Assembly (NCBI GenBank): GCA_023426435.1
Contig: JAFAAS010000030.1
Location: 1-24,230 of the forward strand
Source: Verrucomicrobiota bacterium
GTDB lineage: Bacteria; Verrucomicrobiota; Verrucomicrobiia; Opitutales; Opitutaceae
Direction: 5' to 3'
Length of the DNA: 24,230 nt
Shown: positions 1-9,800 of the stretch, one piece after another
Layout: every line of letters starts with the position of its first letter
Position numbering within the stretch: position 1 is the first letter of the stretch
The notes under the pieces: generated by a model
What the model was told of the DNA's origin: nothing
The model's input: the letters and a program-made list of their open reading frames with translations, nothing else
Databases searched by the model: none
Position numbers and translations under genes: made by a program

Positions 1-2
1 AA

Positions 3-146
3 CCCACCCTCCTCCTCGCGCTCACCGCCCGCAACATCGCCGCCGAAGATCTCGCCTCCCTCGCCGCCGTCATCGCTTCCGACATCCAGGAGTCCTTCGA
101 ATCTCCTCGCGGCGAAGCCCTCCTCTCCCTCGAAAGTTCGATGTAG
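3..146 (+). CDS. C-terminal end of an unidentified protein (partial, start outside window)
   Basis: An open frame enters from the left edge and stops at TAG 144-146. It encodes about 47 residues that read like a normal protein tail: an Ala/Leu-rich, helix-prone stretch (LALTARNIAAEDLASLAAVIA) followed by SDIQESFESPRGEALLSLESSM. The other two forward frames give Pro/Ser/Arg-rich shadow-type sequence, which supports this frame. I do not recognise the family. The gene runs convergently into the VCBS-repeat gene, with only about 30 bp between the two stop codons. Confidence 0.5.
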   Translation, partial: PTLLLALTARNIAAEDLASLAAVIASDIQESFESPRGEALLSLESSM

Positions 147-177
147 CCGGCGTCTCCGATCCCGCCGCTCCGGCGCA

Positions 178-3100
178 TCACCGCCGCGAAACCTCCACAT
201 TCCGCGCCGCGCCCTCCACCTCGCGCAGCGTCTCCTCGCCATCCGCCCACCGCACGCGAACCCGCTTCACCGGATTCGTCTCCGGCGAACCGAAAAACAC
301 GTCCGGCGACGACTGACTGTAGTATCCTGATCCTGCATACACTTCGCTGGTCTGCGTCGCGCCATTCTCCATCTCCGCCGTCACCCGCGCGCCGACGTTC
401 ATTCCCCGCATCCTCACCCGCAACGGCCGCCCTCCTGCCGCGCCCGCGTTCCGAAACGCCATCGTCGCGTCGTTGTTTCGACTTACCAGAAAGTCCGCCC
501 ACCCATCGTCATCGAGATCCGTCGCGACGAGCGCCTTCGCATCGCCGCGCACCACCAAACCGCTCTCGCCCGCCACCACCGCCTCGAACCCGCCCTTCCC
601 ATCGCCCTTCAACAACTGACTGATCCCTCCATCGAAGCGCCCCACCAGCGGAATCGGCGCGAACGAATTCTGCACCGCATACACATCCGCGAATCCGTCT
701 CCGTCAAAATCCCCCGCGACCATCCCCTGGATCGGCGCGACCTGCGCAATCCGCGGCAGCGGCGAAAACCGAAACGTCCCTTCCGCCTGGCTCAGGAACA
801 CGCCACTGCGCAACTCCGTTGCCGCAAACCTCCGCGCCGCCTTCAACTTCCCCGCCCCCACCATCTCCTCCAGCGTCGTCCGCGCATAAACATCGCTGCG
901 CGGAAATCTCCGCAACACCGTCGGAATCTGCGCCCCCAGCTGCTTCCGCGCCCGCCAAGGAAACATCCGCTCGCCCTCCCATCCCGCCTCCACGATCTGC
1001 CCCGCTCCTTCCTCCGCAAATTCGCCATAAAACAACAAGGCCGGCCGCTCCGCACTCGCGCGATACTGCGTATTCAAACCAACATTACCCGCCACATAAT
1101 CGACGCGTCCGTCACCGTTGAAATCCGCCGCCGCCAGCGAGGTCCACCACCCCGTTCCCGCCGCCCCAAATCCCGCCGCCTCCGTCCGATCTTCAAAACG
1201 CCGTCCTTCCACATTCCGAAAGAAACGCACCGCCTCCCACTCCAGCGCGAGCAGCAGATCGATCCACCCATCTCCGTCCACATCCGTCCACAACGCCGCC
1301 GTCACCAGTCCGACTTCCCTCAACTCCGGCGCCACCCGCTCCGTCACGTCCTCGAACCGCCCGCCGCGATTCACCCACAACGCACTCCGCGGCGCCAGCG
1401 GATACTCGCCCGGCAACACCCGCCCGCCGAGAAACACATCCAGTTTTCCATCCCGGTCGAAATCCGCCGCCACCGCCGCCCCCACGCTGCTCCGAAACAC
1501 CGGCAGCACCTCCGCCGCCGCGATCTCCAAACCCGCTCCGCTATTGATCAACAACCGCGGCTGATACGGCGGCAGCCCCGCCGGCAAGGCCGCTCCTCCT
1601 TTCGTCTGCAACAAATCCATCCGCCCGTCCCCGTTCGCATCGAACGCCAGAATCGGCCCGTCATTCAACGGCGCCTCGCCGCTTTCGCTGATCGCTCCAA
1701 TCAACGAAAGCCTCCCGGGCTCGCTCCGATGCAGCAGGCGCAAGGAATCCTGCGGCGTTCCCCCGACCGCCACATCCTCCGCTCCGTCGCCATCGAGATC
1801 GATCACCGCCAGCGCCGGCCCTCGCCGGTTATGCCGCACCGGCGATAACGGCTGCGCCGCCGTTTCATCCACGTCGCCTTCCCGCGACTTCAACGCGAAC
1901 CCCACCGCCTCGCTCACCTCTTCGAACATCCGACGGTCCACTCCTCCACCCGCTCCGCGCGCCACATCTCCCTCCGGCGGCTCCGTCACCACAAACCTCC
2001 GGTTCGCCGGCAAGTCCGACCACGTCTGCACCGCCCCGCTCGGCCACCGAATCTCCACTTTCTGGATACGCTCCGCCTCGCCCAATCCGAAATGCGCCAC
2101 CGGCTCGCTGCTCGACAAATATCCGCGCGCCACGCTCAAGGGCCGCACCTGCACGCCCGTCTCCGTCTCGATCCTTACCACCGCGCCAATTCCAAACCGG
2201 TTCGACCGCGTCCCGCGCAGCGCAAACACCGCCCGATTCCCCGTCTCCGCATCGTTCCGCAACACCGTCACGCCCGCTTCGTAATTCGCATACACCAGAT
2301 CGAGATCGCCATCCCCGTCCAGATCCCCGAACGCCGCCCCAAAGCTCACCGCGCGCTGATTCAATCCCCACGCGGTCCCCACCTCCTCGAACTCCAGCTC
2401 CCCGCGATTTCGAAACGCGAAATTATTCTCCCGAAACACCGGACTGCTCTTCACCAGCTGCACCCGCCCCGGCAAACTTTCCGTCGTCATCTGCCGGTGC
2501 AGCAGATCGGCGTTGTTCATTTCTCGATACATGCCGTTCGTCACGTGCAGATCCAGCCAGCCGTCGTTGTCCAAATCCTCGAATCGCACCGACCAGGTCC
2601 AGTCCGTCGCCGCAATCCCCGCCAGGTAAGCCGCTTCCTGAAACACGCCCGTCCCCGTGCTCACATACAGCGCGTTCCGCATGTAATGCTGCGCCCGCCC
2701 GGGTGTCGGATCTTCCATCTGCCCGCGCGCGCGCGCCTCCGACATCCCGCGATGATCCTTCTGCGGCGTGCTCGCCGCCATCTCCGTCGCCAGGAAATCC
2801 ACGCGCCCGTCATTGTTCACGTCGCCCAGATCCGCGCCCATCGACGAAAACGGAAAGTGCGGCACCGCCGCGTCGATCGTCTCGGTGAAGGTTCCGTCTC
2901 CGTTGTTTCGATACAAATAGTCCGCCACCGCAAAATCGTTCGCCACGTAAAGATCCGGCCACCCGTCCTCATCGAAATCCCACCACACGACCGCATGCCC
3001 CTGCGTGCCTTCCGCCCGCAATCCCGCGCGTTCCGTCACGTCCTCGAATCGTCCGTCACCCAAATTCCGATACAACCGATCCCTCTGCCCTTTCGGCGCC

Positions 3101-3765
3101 GTTTCCGAATCCAGCAGATTCGTTTGCACATAAACATCCAGCCACCCGTCGCGGTCATAATCCGCAAACGCGCCCACCCCGCTCGCATCGCTCAACGCCA
3201 AGCCGCGCCGCTCCGCCTCCTCCGCAAACGTCCCATCGCCGCGATTGATATAGAGTCGGTTCGGCGCCCCGAAGCGGCATACATACAAATCCAGCCAGCC
3301 GTCGTTGTTCACATCCGCAAACGTCGCTCCCTGCTTCCACACCGCCGCCTCCGCCCCGCGATCCGCCACGCCCGCCTTCTCCGTCACATCTTCGAATTTC
3401 CATCCGCCCAGATTCCGAAACAGCCGGCAACTTTCCGTCTTGCTCACCACAAACACGTCCGGCCGGCCGTCGCCGTCGTAATCCGCGATCGCCACCCCGG
3501 TTCCGATCGCCCCGATGTCGAACTCCCGATTCCGCTCCGCCCACATCTTCGGATCGGCATAACGATTCTCCGTCACGATCCCCGTCTGCTGCGCCGACAA
3601 CTCCGTGAACATCGTCGACCCCGCCGGCTTCGAGCGCTCCGCCAATGCATGCGCCACGAACTGATCCGACTCCGCGCCCATTGCCCCCGTCCCTAGCATC
3701 ACCGCCATCACACCGCTGGCGATCCGACGAGTCGCAAATCGGACGGAAAAGTCGGCGGAAAGCAT
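178..3765 (-). CDS. Secreted FG-GAP/VCBS repeat protein with two ASPIC/UnbV domains (CRTAC1-like)
   Basis: This 1195-residue protein is probably exported: the N-terminus has a basic segment and then a short hydrophobic stretch ending in GAMGA (about residues 13-31). It carries 14 calcium-binding loops of the DxDxDGxxD type (for example DYDGDGRPD, DVNNDGWLD, DFNGDGRVD). I count seven before and seven after the middle of the protein. Each set of seven is followed by an ASPIC/UnbV domain, at roughly residues 515-590 (GIGAVVRIETETG...VEIRWPSG) and 1110-1190 (VGARVTAEMENG...VRVRWADG). The architecture is thus a duplicated module, probably two seven-bladed propellers, each with its own UnbV cap. 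Family members are extracellular or surface proteins of poorly defined role, perhaps adhesion or ligand binding. The start ATG gives the signal-like N-terminus. No strong ribosome binding site is visible. Confidence 0.88.
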   Translation of the reverse strand: MLSADFSVRFATRRIASGVMAVMLGTGAMGAESDQFVAHALAERSKPAGSTMFTELSAQQTGIVTENRYADPKMWAERNREFDIGAIGTGVAIADYDGDGRPDVFVVSKTESCRLFRNLGGWKFEDVTEKAGVADRGAEAAVWKQGATFADVNNDGWLDLYVCRFGAPNRLYINRGDGTFAEEAERRGLALSDASGVGAFADYDRDGWLDVYVQTNLLDSETAPKGQRDRLYRNLGDGRFEDVTERAGLRAEGTQGHAVVWWDFDEDGWPDLYVANDFAVADYLYRNNGDGTFTETIDAAVPHFPFSSMGADLGDVNNDGRVDFLATEMAASTPQKDHRGMSEARARGQMEDPTPGRAQHYMRNALYVSTGTGVFQEAAYLAGIAATDWTWSVRFEDLDNDGWLDLHVTNGMYREMNNADLLHRQMTTESLPGRVQLVKSSPVFRENNFAFRNRGELEFEEVGTAWGLNQRAVSFGAAFGDLDGDGDLDLVYANYEAGVTVLRNDAETGNRAVFALRGTRSNRFGIGAVVRIETETGVQVRPLSVARGYLSSSEPVAHFGLGEAERIQKVEIRWPSGAVQTWSDLPANRRFVVTEPPEGDVARGAGGGVDRRMFEEVSEAVGFALKSREGDVDETAAQPLSPVRHNRRGPALAVIDLDGDGAEDVAVGGTPQDSLRLLHRSEPGRLSLIGAISESGEAPLNDGPILAFDANGDGRMDLLQTKGGAALPAGLPPYQPRLLINSGAGLEIAAAEVLPVFRSSVGAAVAADFDRDGKLDVFLGGRVLPGEYPLAPRSALWVNRGGRFEDVTERVAPELREVGLVTAALWTDVDGDGWIDLLLALEWEAVRFFRNVEGRRFEDRTEAAGFGAAGTGWWTSLAAADFNGDGRVDYVAGNVGLNTQYRASAERPALLFYGEFAEEGAGQIVEAGWEGERMFPWRARKQLGAQIPTVLRRFPRSDVYARTTLEEMVGAGKLKAARRFAATELRSGVFLSQAEGTFRFSPLPRIAQVAPIQGMVAGDFDGDGFADVYAVQNSFAPIPLVGRFDGGISQLLKGDGKGGFEAVVAGESGLVVRGDAKALVATDLDDDGWADFLVSRNNDATMAFRNAGAAGGRPLRVRMRGMNVGARVTAEMENGATQTSEVYAGSGYYSQSSPDVFFGSPETNPVKRVRVRWADGEETLREVEGAARNVEVSRR

Positions 3766-3914
3766 GTCTGCTCGATACAGAAATCGCGCGGAAACCGAGT
3801 CAAGGAGGGCATCGCATCGTCTTACCCGAAACGCTGCGCATTCCCCCGAGACTTTGCTTGCGCCGCCTGCGCCCTCCGATTGCGTGAACCCCGCCGCACC
3901 GCGGCCCGGCCCTC
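3766..3914. promoter_or_regulatory. Divergent intergenic region between the VCBS protein and GT-C membrane protein genes
   Basis: These 149 bp separate two divergent start codons and must hold both promoters. No convincing -35/-10 pair stands out. A perfect AAGGAGG lies on the + strand at 3802-3808 but has no start codon at a usable distance, so it is probably incidental. GAGACTTTGCTTGCGCC at 3848-3864 loosely recalls the operator motif of the sugar locus, but the spacing is wrong. Confidence 0.35.
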
Positions 3915-6350
3915 ATGCAATCCCGTTTCCGGCCCCTCTCGCTCCTCTGGATCGTCGTCCTCGTTTGCGCGCTCGCTTTCCAATTCTGGACCACGCGCGC
4001 CCGCATCATCCGCGTCGAAGCCATCACCGCGATCGCACGCGAAGACATCCCGATCGATCCCACGTCGCCGACCGGCTACGAAAACAACCGCCGCCAGCTC
4101 ATCGTCCCCGAGCGCAATAACGACACCTACCACTGGATCGCGCACACCCAGCAGATGCTCGCCAGCGGCGAGTGGCGCATCCGCCACGTCGACTACGACA
4201 ACGCTCCTTTCGGCCGCCCCGTTCACTTTTCATCGCCCTACCGCTGGTGGCTCGGCGCCATCGCCTGGCTCGATCACCAACTCACCGCCCGCCCCATCGG
4301 CTTGTCGGTCGAGCGCGCCGCCCTGCTCGCCGATCCGTTGCTCCACGCGTTGTTGCTCATCGGCGTCACCATCGTCGTCGCACGAACGTTCGGCAGCCCC
4401 GCCGCATCCGCCGTCGCCTTGGGTCTCGCCTGCTTGTTCCCCTTCGCCGCCGGATTCCTGCCCGGCGTTCCGGATCACCACACGCTCGTCGTGGTCTGCG
4501 CCATCGCGAGCGTTTTTCCGCTGGTCATCGGACTCCGATACACCGCACTGGCCAACATCCGCGCCGCGCAACGCGTATTCTTCCTCGGCGGACTCGCCGG
4601 CGGCTTGGGCCTTTGGGTCAGCGTTCCCAACCAGTGGCCCGTTCTTCTCGGGACCGCTGCCGGCGCGCTCCTCGCCGCCTGGATCGCCCGCACCACCTCA
4701 AAAACCGCCAACGACGCAATCCCCCTCCCGCCGTGGCGCGCGTGGGCCGTCGGGGGCGCGATCTCCGTTCTCGCCGCACATCTCATCGAATATTTCCCCG
4801 ACCACCTCGGTTCCTGGCGTCTCGAAATCATCCATCCCGCGTTCGGACTCGCCTGGCTCGGCGGCGGCGAACTGCTCGTCCGTCTCGTTCGCTGGATCCA
4901 ACACCGCCAACTCAACACCTCCGCCCGCGATCTCACGATCGTCGCGCTCGCGATTCTCGCCGTCGCATCCGTTCCTCTCGTGCCCCTGCTCAAAGCCGGC
5001 ACCGAATACCCCGCCGCCGATCCCCTCGGCTCCCGCCTCACCAACCTCCTCGACGGCGCTTTCGCCGAAAATTTCGCGACCTGGCTGACACGCGAAGGCC
5101 TTTCTACGCCGAGCACCGCGATCCTCGCTTCGATTCTCCTCTTCCTCGCGGGCGCCGCTCTCACGCTGGCACGTTCCACCGATCTACGCTTCCGCCTGCC
5201 GCTCGCTTTTTCCATCGGCCCCATCGCACTCGCGCTCGCCTTCTCCTTCGCTCGTCTCTGGTGGTGGAATCTCTTCGGCGCCACACTCCTCGCACTCCTC
5301 GCCGTCGTCACCGCCGCACTCCACGCCTCCGCCAAACCCGTCCGCCGCCTTTCCTGGTGGACCGCTCTCGTCGTCGCGCTGGCCCTCTCCGTCGCGCCGT
5401 TGCTGCCGCGACGCGTTCAGAATGAAAATCACGTGCTCACGTTGATGGAGGTCGAGGGTCTGATCGAACGCGATCTCGCGCACTGGCTCGCGAAACGCCG
5501 GCCCGCCGACGAAATCGTCGTCCTCGCGCCACCCGCCGTCACCACCACGCTGAGCTTCTACGGAGGCTTCCGCGGACTCGCCACATTCCGCTGGGAAAAC
5601 AAGGACGGCATGGCCGCCGCCGGTCGCATCGTCAGCGCCTACTCGCCCGACGAAGCGCTCGCCCTCGTCGAACAACGCGGCGTCACCCATATCATCGTTC
5701 CCACCTGGGACCCGTTTCTCGACGAACTCGCCCGGCTCGGCGCCGCCCACCCGCAGAATACTTTCGTCGCCGGACTCAAACGCTGGGCCCAACCGCTTTG
5801 GCTCCGACCCATTCCTTTCGAGCTTCCCGCCATCGCAGGTTTCGAGGGGCAATCCGCCGTCATCTTCGAGGTCGTCCCGCTGCAAAGCGAGGTGCTCGCC
5901 CTCAGCCGCCAGGCCGAATACTTCGTCGAAGTGGGACAACCCCGGCTCGCTGCGGAAGTCGCCCGTTCGCTCACGCGTTTTCAATCCGACATTGGCGCCC
6001 TTGTCGCGCGTGCCCAGGTTGCAATCGCCACCGGCGACGCCTCCGCCCACACCGCGGCGTTCGATCCTCTCATCTCTCTCGTCACGGCCGGCGCCGATCG
6101 TCGGGTCGTGTGGGATCGTCGCGTGGGTCTCGCCATCGCACTCGCGCAGGGCAAACGCGCCGACCTCTCCCGCGCCCAACTCCAGCGCTGCCTTGACGAA
6201 TTGAACGAACAGCGTCTCCGCTCCCTCACTACGGCCTCGCTTTATCGCCTTCTCGTGCTCTCCAAAGCCTTCGAGCTCGAGATCGCCGATCCTTCGCTTC
6301 GCACCCTTGCCCGCGACCTCCTCCCCGCCGCCCTCCGCCAGCGACTTTAA
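3915..6350 (+). CDS. Polytopic membrane protein of the GT-C glycosyltransferase type (STT3-like), with C-terminal soluble domain
   Basis: This 811-residue protein has an N-terminal membrane anchor (about residues 9-25), then an extracytoplasmic loop, then many hydrophobic segments to about residue 495, then a soluble region to the C-terminus. The first loop holds NDTYHWI (69-75), HVDYDNAPFGRPVHF (91-105) and SSPYRWW. A later loop holds PGVPDHH (183-189). The acidic D-x-D in the first loop and the DHH after later helices are characteristic of bacterial GT-C/STT3-like integral membrane transferases that use lipid-linked sugar donors. The soluble part includes an alpha/beta-looking stretch (EIVVLAPPAV..., THIIVPTWDP) and ends in a helical region that could be repeat-like. 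Donor and acceptor cannot be told from sequence. It is divergent from the secreted VCBS protein, which might be a target, but that is speculation. Confidence 0.7.
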   Translation: MQSRFRPLSLLWIVVLVCALAFQFWTTRARIIRVEAITAIAREDIPIDPTSPTGYENNRRQLIVPERNNDTYHWIAHTQQMLASGEWRIRHVDYDNAPFGRPVHFSSPYRWWLGAIAWLDHQLTARPIGLSVERAALLADPLLHALLLIGVTIVVARTFGSPAASAVALGLACLFPFAAGFLPGVPDHHTLVVVCAIASVFPLVIGLRYTALANIRAAQRVFFLGGLAGGLGLWVSVPNQWPVLLGTAAGALLAAWIARTTSKTANDAIPLPPWRAWAVGGAISVLAAHLIEYFPDHLGSWRLEIIHPAFGLAWLGGGELLVRLVRWIQHRQLNTSARDLTIVALAILAVASVPLVPLLKAGTEYPAADPLGSRLTNLLDGAFAENFATWLTREGLSTPSTAILASILLFLAGAALTLARSTDLRFRLPLAFSIGPIALALAFSFARLWWWNLFGATLLALLAVVTAALHASAKPVRRLSWWTALVVALALSVAPLLPRRVQNENHVLTLMEVEGLIERDLAHWLAKRRPADEIVVLAPPAVTTTLSFYGGFRGLATFRWENKDGMAAAGRIVSAYSPDEALALVEQRGVTHIIVPTWDPFLDELARLGAAHPQNTFVAGLKRWAQPLWLRPIPFELPAIAGFEGQSAVIFEVVPLQSEVLALSRQAEYFVEVGQPRLAAEVARSLTRFQSDIGALVARAQVAIATGDASAHTAAFDPLISLVTAGADRRVVWDRRVGLAIALAQGKRADLSRAQLQRCLDELNEQRLRSLTTASLYRLLVLSKAFELEIADPSLRTLARDLLPAALRQRL

Positions 6351-6369
6351 CCGGTCTACCAACGCCGAT

Positions 6370-6393
6370 GGTGGCGCGGTGCCCTCACCGCGC
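6370..6393 (+). repeat. GGTGG-type hairpin repeat, copy 1
   Basis: GGTGG leads into a perfect 8-bp stem, GCGCGGTG (6374-6381) and CACCGCGC (6386-6393), with loop CCCT. It lies 20 bp after the stop codon of the GT-C gene. The layout (GGTGG, stem, 4-nt pyrimidine loop) matches the elements at 18296-18322 and 21180-21206, although the stem sequence differs. It may act as a 3' end structure or be a dispersed palindrome. Confidence 0.55.
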
Positions 6394-6490
6394 ATGAGCC
6401 GCCCACCCCGCCTTCACGCCGCTCGCCTCCGTCATGCCATAGCATGTTAAATAATGTCATAGCCGTTGGCCGAATCGGAGAACCCGACTT

Positions 6491-6553
6491 GAACCACGAA
6501 AGCACCGAGCACAGAGAGGAAGGCCACGGAATCTCTGCGTGCCTCCGTGGTTC
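6491..6553. repeat. 63-bp element with inverted ends (GAACCACG...CGTGGTTC)
   Basis: GAACCACG (6491-6498) and CGTGGTTC (6546-6553) are perfect inverted ends. Inside, AGCACCGAGCACAGAGAG is imperfectly complementary to CTCTGCGTGCCTCCG, so the whole element can fold as one long imperfect hairpin. It has no coding content. Elements of similar wording (AACCACG...CACAGAG) are, to my recollection, common intergenic repeats in environmental bacterial genomes. Only one copy is visible here. Confidence 0.5.
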
Positions 6554-6686
6554 ACCTGAAGGGCTATCGTTTTTCTGAAAACGCTCTAAGCCGGGCGAAG
6601 AGGCGAAGCATCTCTGTTCCCCATTCCACCGCTCGCTCAGAGCATCCCCGCCGTCGCTCCAATAACGCGCGGACACCCCAGAACTC

Positions 6687-6730
6687 CCTCCGCTTCTTTG
6701 CGCCTTCTGCGCCTCTTTGCGGCCAAAACC
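6687..6730. repeat. Short-period TTTGCGCC/TTCTGCGCC repeat element
   Basis: The + strand reads CTTCTTTGCGCC, TTCTGCGCC, TCTTTGCGG in succession, a degenerate 9-12 bp unit repeated three times. The complementary strand is the CGCAAAGAGGCGCAGAAGG type. A related piece, GGGCGAAGAGGCGAAGC, lies at 6593-6609. It is non-coding and adjacent to the element at 6491-6553, so this gap appears to be a landing place for repeat sequences. Confidence 0.45.
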
Positions 6731-6740
6731 GTTCCCCCAC

Positions 6741-6772
6741 AAAAAAGCCCGGCAGCTTTCGCCACCGGGCTT
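6741..6772 (-). terminator. Intrinsic terminator of the TonB receptor gene
   Basis: Read on the minus strand, AAGCCCGG (6772-6765) pairs with CCGGGCTT (6752-6745) around a 12-nt loop, and the transcript continues into a run of six U (6746-6741). It begins about 40 bp after the receptor stop codon. This is one of the two clearest intrinsic terminators in the window. Confidence 0.85.
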
Positions 6773-6813
6773 CGCGTTTCGAACGTCGTTCGAAAGAATC
6801 TTCGTTCAGCTCG

Positions 6814-9800
6814 CTAGAACTGGAACGTATTCGTGATCTGCCAACTCATGCCTTCCACGATGCGCACGAAATTCGTCGAGCCATCGGGATTCTTGCTGAT
6901 CGGCACGAGGTGGTTGTCCTCGCCCACGTTTCGCAGGTTCAACTGAATCCTCCAGTTCACCTTCGGCGTGAGTCTCCGCGAGTAACCCACCCACATGTCG
7001 TAGTGGATCTCCTCGGGGCTGTAGAACGGCGACGTCACGTCGAGGCTGCCGATCTGGCTGCTGTAGGCATAGCCGATGATCCGCTTGCCTTCCCAACGCA
7101 CCGCACCGCCGATCCACGAACCCTTCAACGCACCTTCATCGAAGCGATACGTGCTAACCCCGTTGAAGCGCCATTCCGCCAGTTCCGGCACCATGCGGCC
7201 TTCGTTGCTCAGGATCACGTTATACGGAGCGAGAATATTGTCGCGCCAGTAGTTGCGGAAGCTGTTGTTCGGATCCGTGCCCCACAACCGGACGTCACCC
7301 GCGGGACCCGCGAGGAACTCCGTGTAGCGGTCGATGTAGTCGCGGATCGAGCCGCCGACATTCGTCAAACTGGCAAACGTCTTCGACGCATTCAGGGAGA
7401 TGTTCCAATTCTTCGTCGGCTGAGCGACGAGTTCGTATTCAACACCCTTGGACAACGTGTCCGTCGCCGTGACCGGCGGAGAACCCACCGACAGGATGTT
7501 TCCACCGCCGCTCGGCTGAATGTCGTTGCGATAGCCCGCCTGCCACGCCGGCACGAGACCGTTGCGCGGGTCGGCGGACTTCAAGCCCGCCACGCTGACT
7601 TGCATGCCATAAGCATCGAAGAAGGACTGATCGAGCGGCAGGTTCTGGAAAAAGTCCTGGTAAGCCGCGCGCTGCTGTGCCGTCGCCGCGCTGTTTTCGA
7701 AGTTCGGCGTTCCCGGCTGCCAGGCAGAATCGCCCGCATCGGCACCCGCCGCCTGGGCGGCATAATTGCCGATCCACGCGTCGTTCGGATTCCGACCGTT
7801 CATGTATTCGTAACCCGCGATCGCATGCGTGACCGCCCAGGACGGAACCGCCCAGAGGTAATAAGCCGTCGAGCCAAACCCGCCGTTCGTGCCCGCCTGC
7901 AACGTGGCATTGCCGACTTGGGTTTCATACCAGTTGACCTTCAACGACAGCTTGTCGTCCAGCGTCCGGATCACGAAACCGTAATCCTTCGTGCGGCCCG
8001 TCGGGTTCGGCAGAATCTTGCCTTCGACGTCCGCGCGGGGCGCGTCCGCCTTGAAGTTCTGACCGCGGTTGTAGAACGCGCTGATCGTCGTGCCCAGCGG
8101 CAGCTTCTCCGACCATTGCTTCGGCAAATGGGCAACCAAGCCCCAGGTCTTGCTCTCACCCGTGACGACACGGGTGTTGCCGGCGTTCTCGACGAAGTTG
8201 AAGTGCGGGCTCGAGACGCCAAGCGTGTCGCGCGTCGCATTGTTCGCGACGTTCTTCACTTCGTCACGGCGCCAGCCGAACGTGCCGACGAGATTTCCGT
8301 CGAGCAGGTAACCCTGCCAGGTGATCGCGCGCGAATCGGTGGTGACGCGATTGCGCTGCGCTCCCGTGTAGAGCGACTCGCGATCTTCCGGATCGTCACC
8401 GTTCAACATGCGGAAGGTCTGGTTGCGCCAGCCCACATAGTTGTCCGGATTTTCCGACTGGGTGGAGGTCTGGATTTCACCCAACGGATTCAGATAAACG
8501 TAAGGCGCATTGGGATCCACATTCGGCGCATTCCAGTTCGAATCGAAAAACCTCAAAGAGATGTCCTGCGGCGGTTGAATGAAGGTCGTCAACCGGCTCA
8601 GGTTCGCTCCCGCAGCGCTCGACGCACCGCGGAGATCCGGGCCGATGTAAGTCACCCATTCGTAATTCCGCTCGTTGGAGTTGAGCACGCCGGGCACGAT
8701 GTTGTGCACCTGCTCGAGCAATGCCGCTTCGGGCGCGGATCCCTTCCACGTGACATTCGCGGTCTTGCGGGTGTCATCCGTGTAAAGTCCCGTGATCAGG
8801 TGACGACCGAGGACGGTCGTGAGCCAGCTCTTCTCGAGGAAGTCGTCGGCACGAATTTCACCAACCAGCGTCGCGCGATACACATCGCGATCGGATTCGT
8901 TGTAATTCCCTCCGCCGTATCCAGCGGCAACATACGGACGACCCAGATCCGGATTCGCACTGCCGTCGGCGCGATATTCGTTGAAGTCGACCGAAATGCC
9001 GTAAGCGCGACCGCCCAGACCACCGCGGCCGCCATTCACATAACGCTGGCGATCGTAAACCAACTCGAGGTTCAAGCGGTTGTTCAGGAACGACTGCGAG
9101 AACGCAAAGTTCGCCGCGGTCCAGTCCTCGAACTCGTGCTTGTTCGGACCATCGAGAAGGTTGTTATAAAAATCGAAGATGGTCGGATCCATGATCGAGT
9201 AGTCGCCGTAAAACGCGCCACCCGGGATCCCCGCCTCCGCCGTGCGGGCAAACTGGCTGAACACCGCGATGTTGAACGGACGATACTGATACAGACCGCC
9301 GATGCCGCGATCGATCTCGCCGTTTGTCCCGATGCCGAAGCCCATGTAGTTGTTCGTGGCAATCACCGCGAAGTTGGGCGTCGCCGTGTTGGTGTTCGGG
9401 TAGTAGCCCACCACGTCCGCGCTGAACTGATTTCCCATGAACGCCTCGTTCGGGAACCACGCCTGTGCGCCCCCCGCCGTGTTGAAGCTCGCGCGCGCTT
9501 CATTGGGATCGAGCGTGATCTTGTTCAGCGAATTGAACCACGGCGTGATCGTGTCCACCGGCGGAATCGAACGCGGATAGTTCGCGTCGATTTCACCACG
9601 CTCGAAATTCACGCGGAACGAGGTCGGATTCCCCTCTCCGAAAAGCTTCGGCTCGTAACGCAGCGCCGCGAACTGACGACGGTCGTCGCGATACGCCGGC
9701 TTCTGCTGATACTTCGCGTGATCCTCGAGCGCCGAAACGCGAATCGAGAGCGTGTTCGGCACGATCACCTGATTGATATCGAGCGAGGTGCGGATCGAAC

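Larger units (their letters stand above)
6351..6813. other. 463-bp non-coding stretch with repeat-like elements
   Basis: This gap lies between two convergent genes. I see no protein-coding frame with normal composition. It holds a GGTGG hairpin (6370-6393), a small hairpin CATGC/GCATG (6433-6446) in a short AT-rich patch, a 63-bp element with inverted ends (6491-6553), a TTTGCGCC-type short-period repeat (6687-6730) and the terminator of the TonB receptor gene (6741-6772). The frames that cross it are the tails of antisense shadows. Confidence 0.6.

Noticed and set aside
2092..3696. A 534-codon + strand frame antisense to the VCBS-repeat gene
   Set aside because: It is a His/Arg/Pro-rich shadow whose periodicity mirrors the DxDGDG repeats of the real gene on the other strand.
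3802..3808. A perfect AAGGAGG on the + strand in the divergent gap
   Set aside because: There is no start codon at a usable distance and no frame with protein-like composition downstream. It is too far (over 100 nt) from the GT-C ATG.
3848..3864. GAGACTTTGCTTGCGCC in the VCBS/GT-C divergent gap as a fourth operator
   Set aside because: The four-base spacer between the two blocks is missing and CTTGAG is not complete; the flanking genes are unrelated to mannan use.
3880..5425. Long + strand frames of 402 and 417 codons overlapping the GT-C gene
   Set aside because: They are Ser/Pro/Arg-rich out-of-frame readings of the GT-C gene, which has membrane segments and family motifs.
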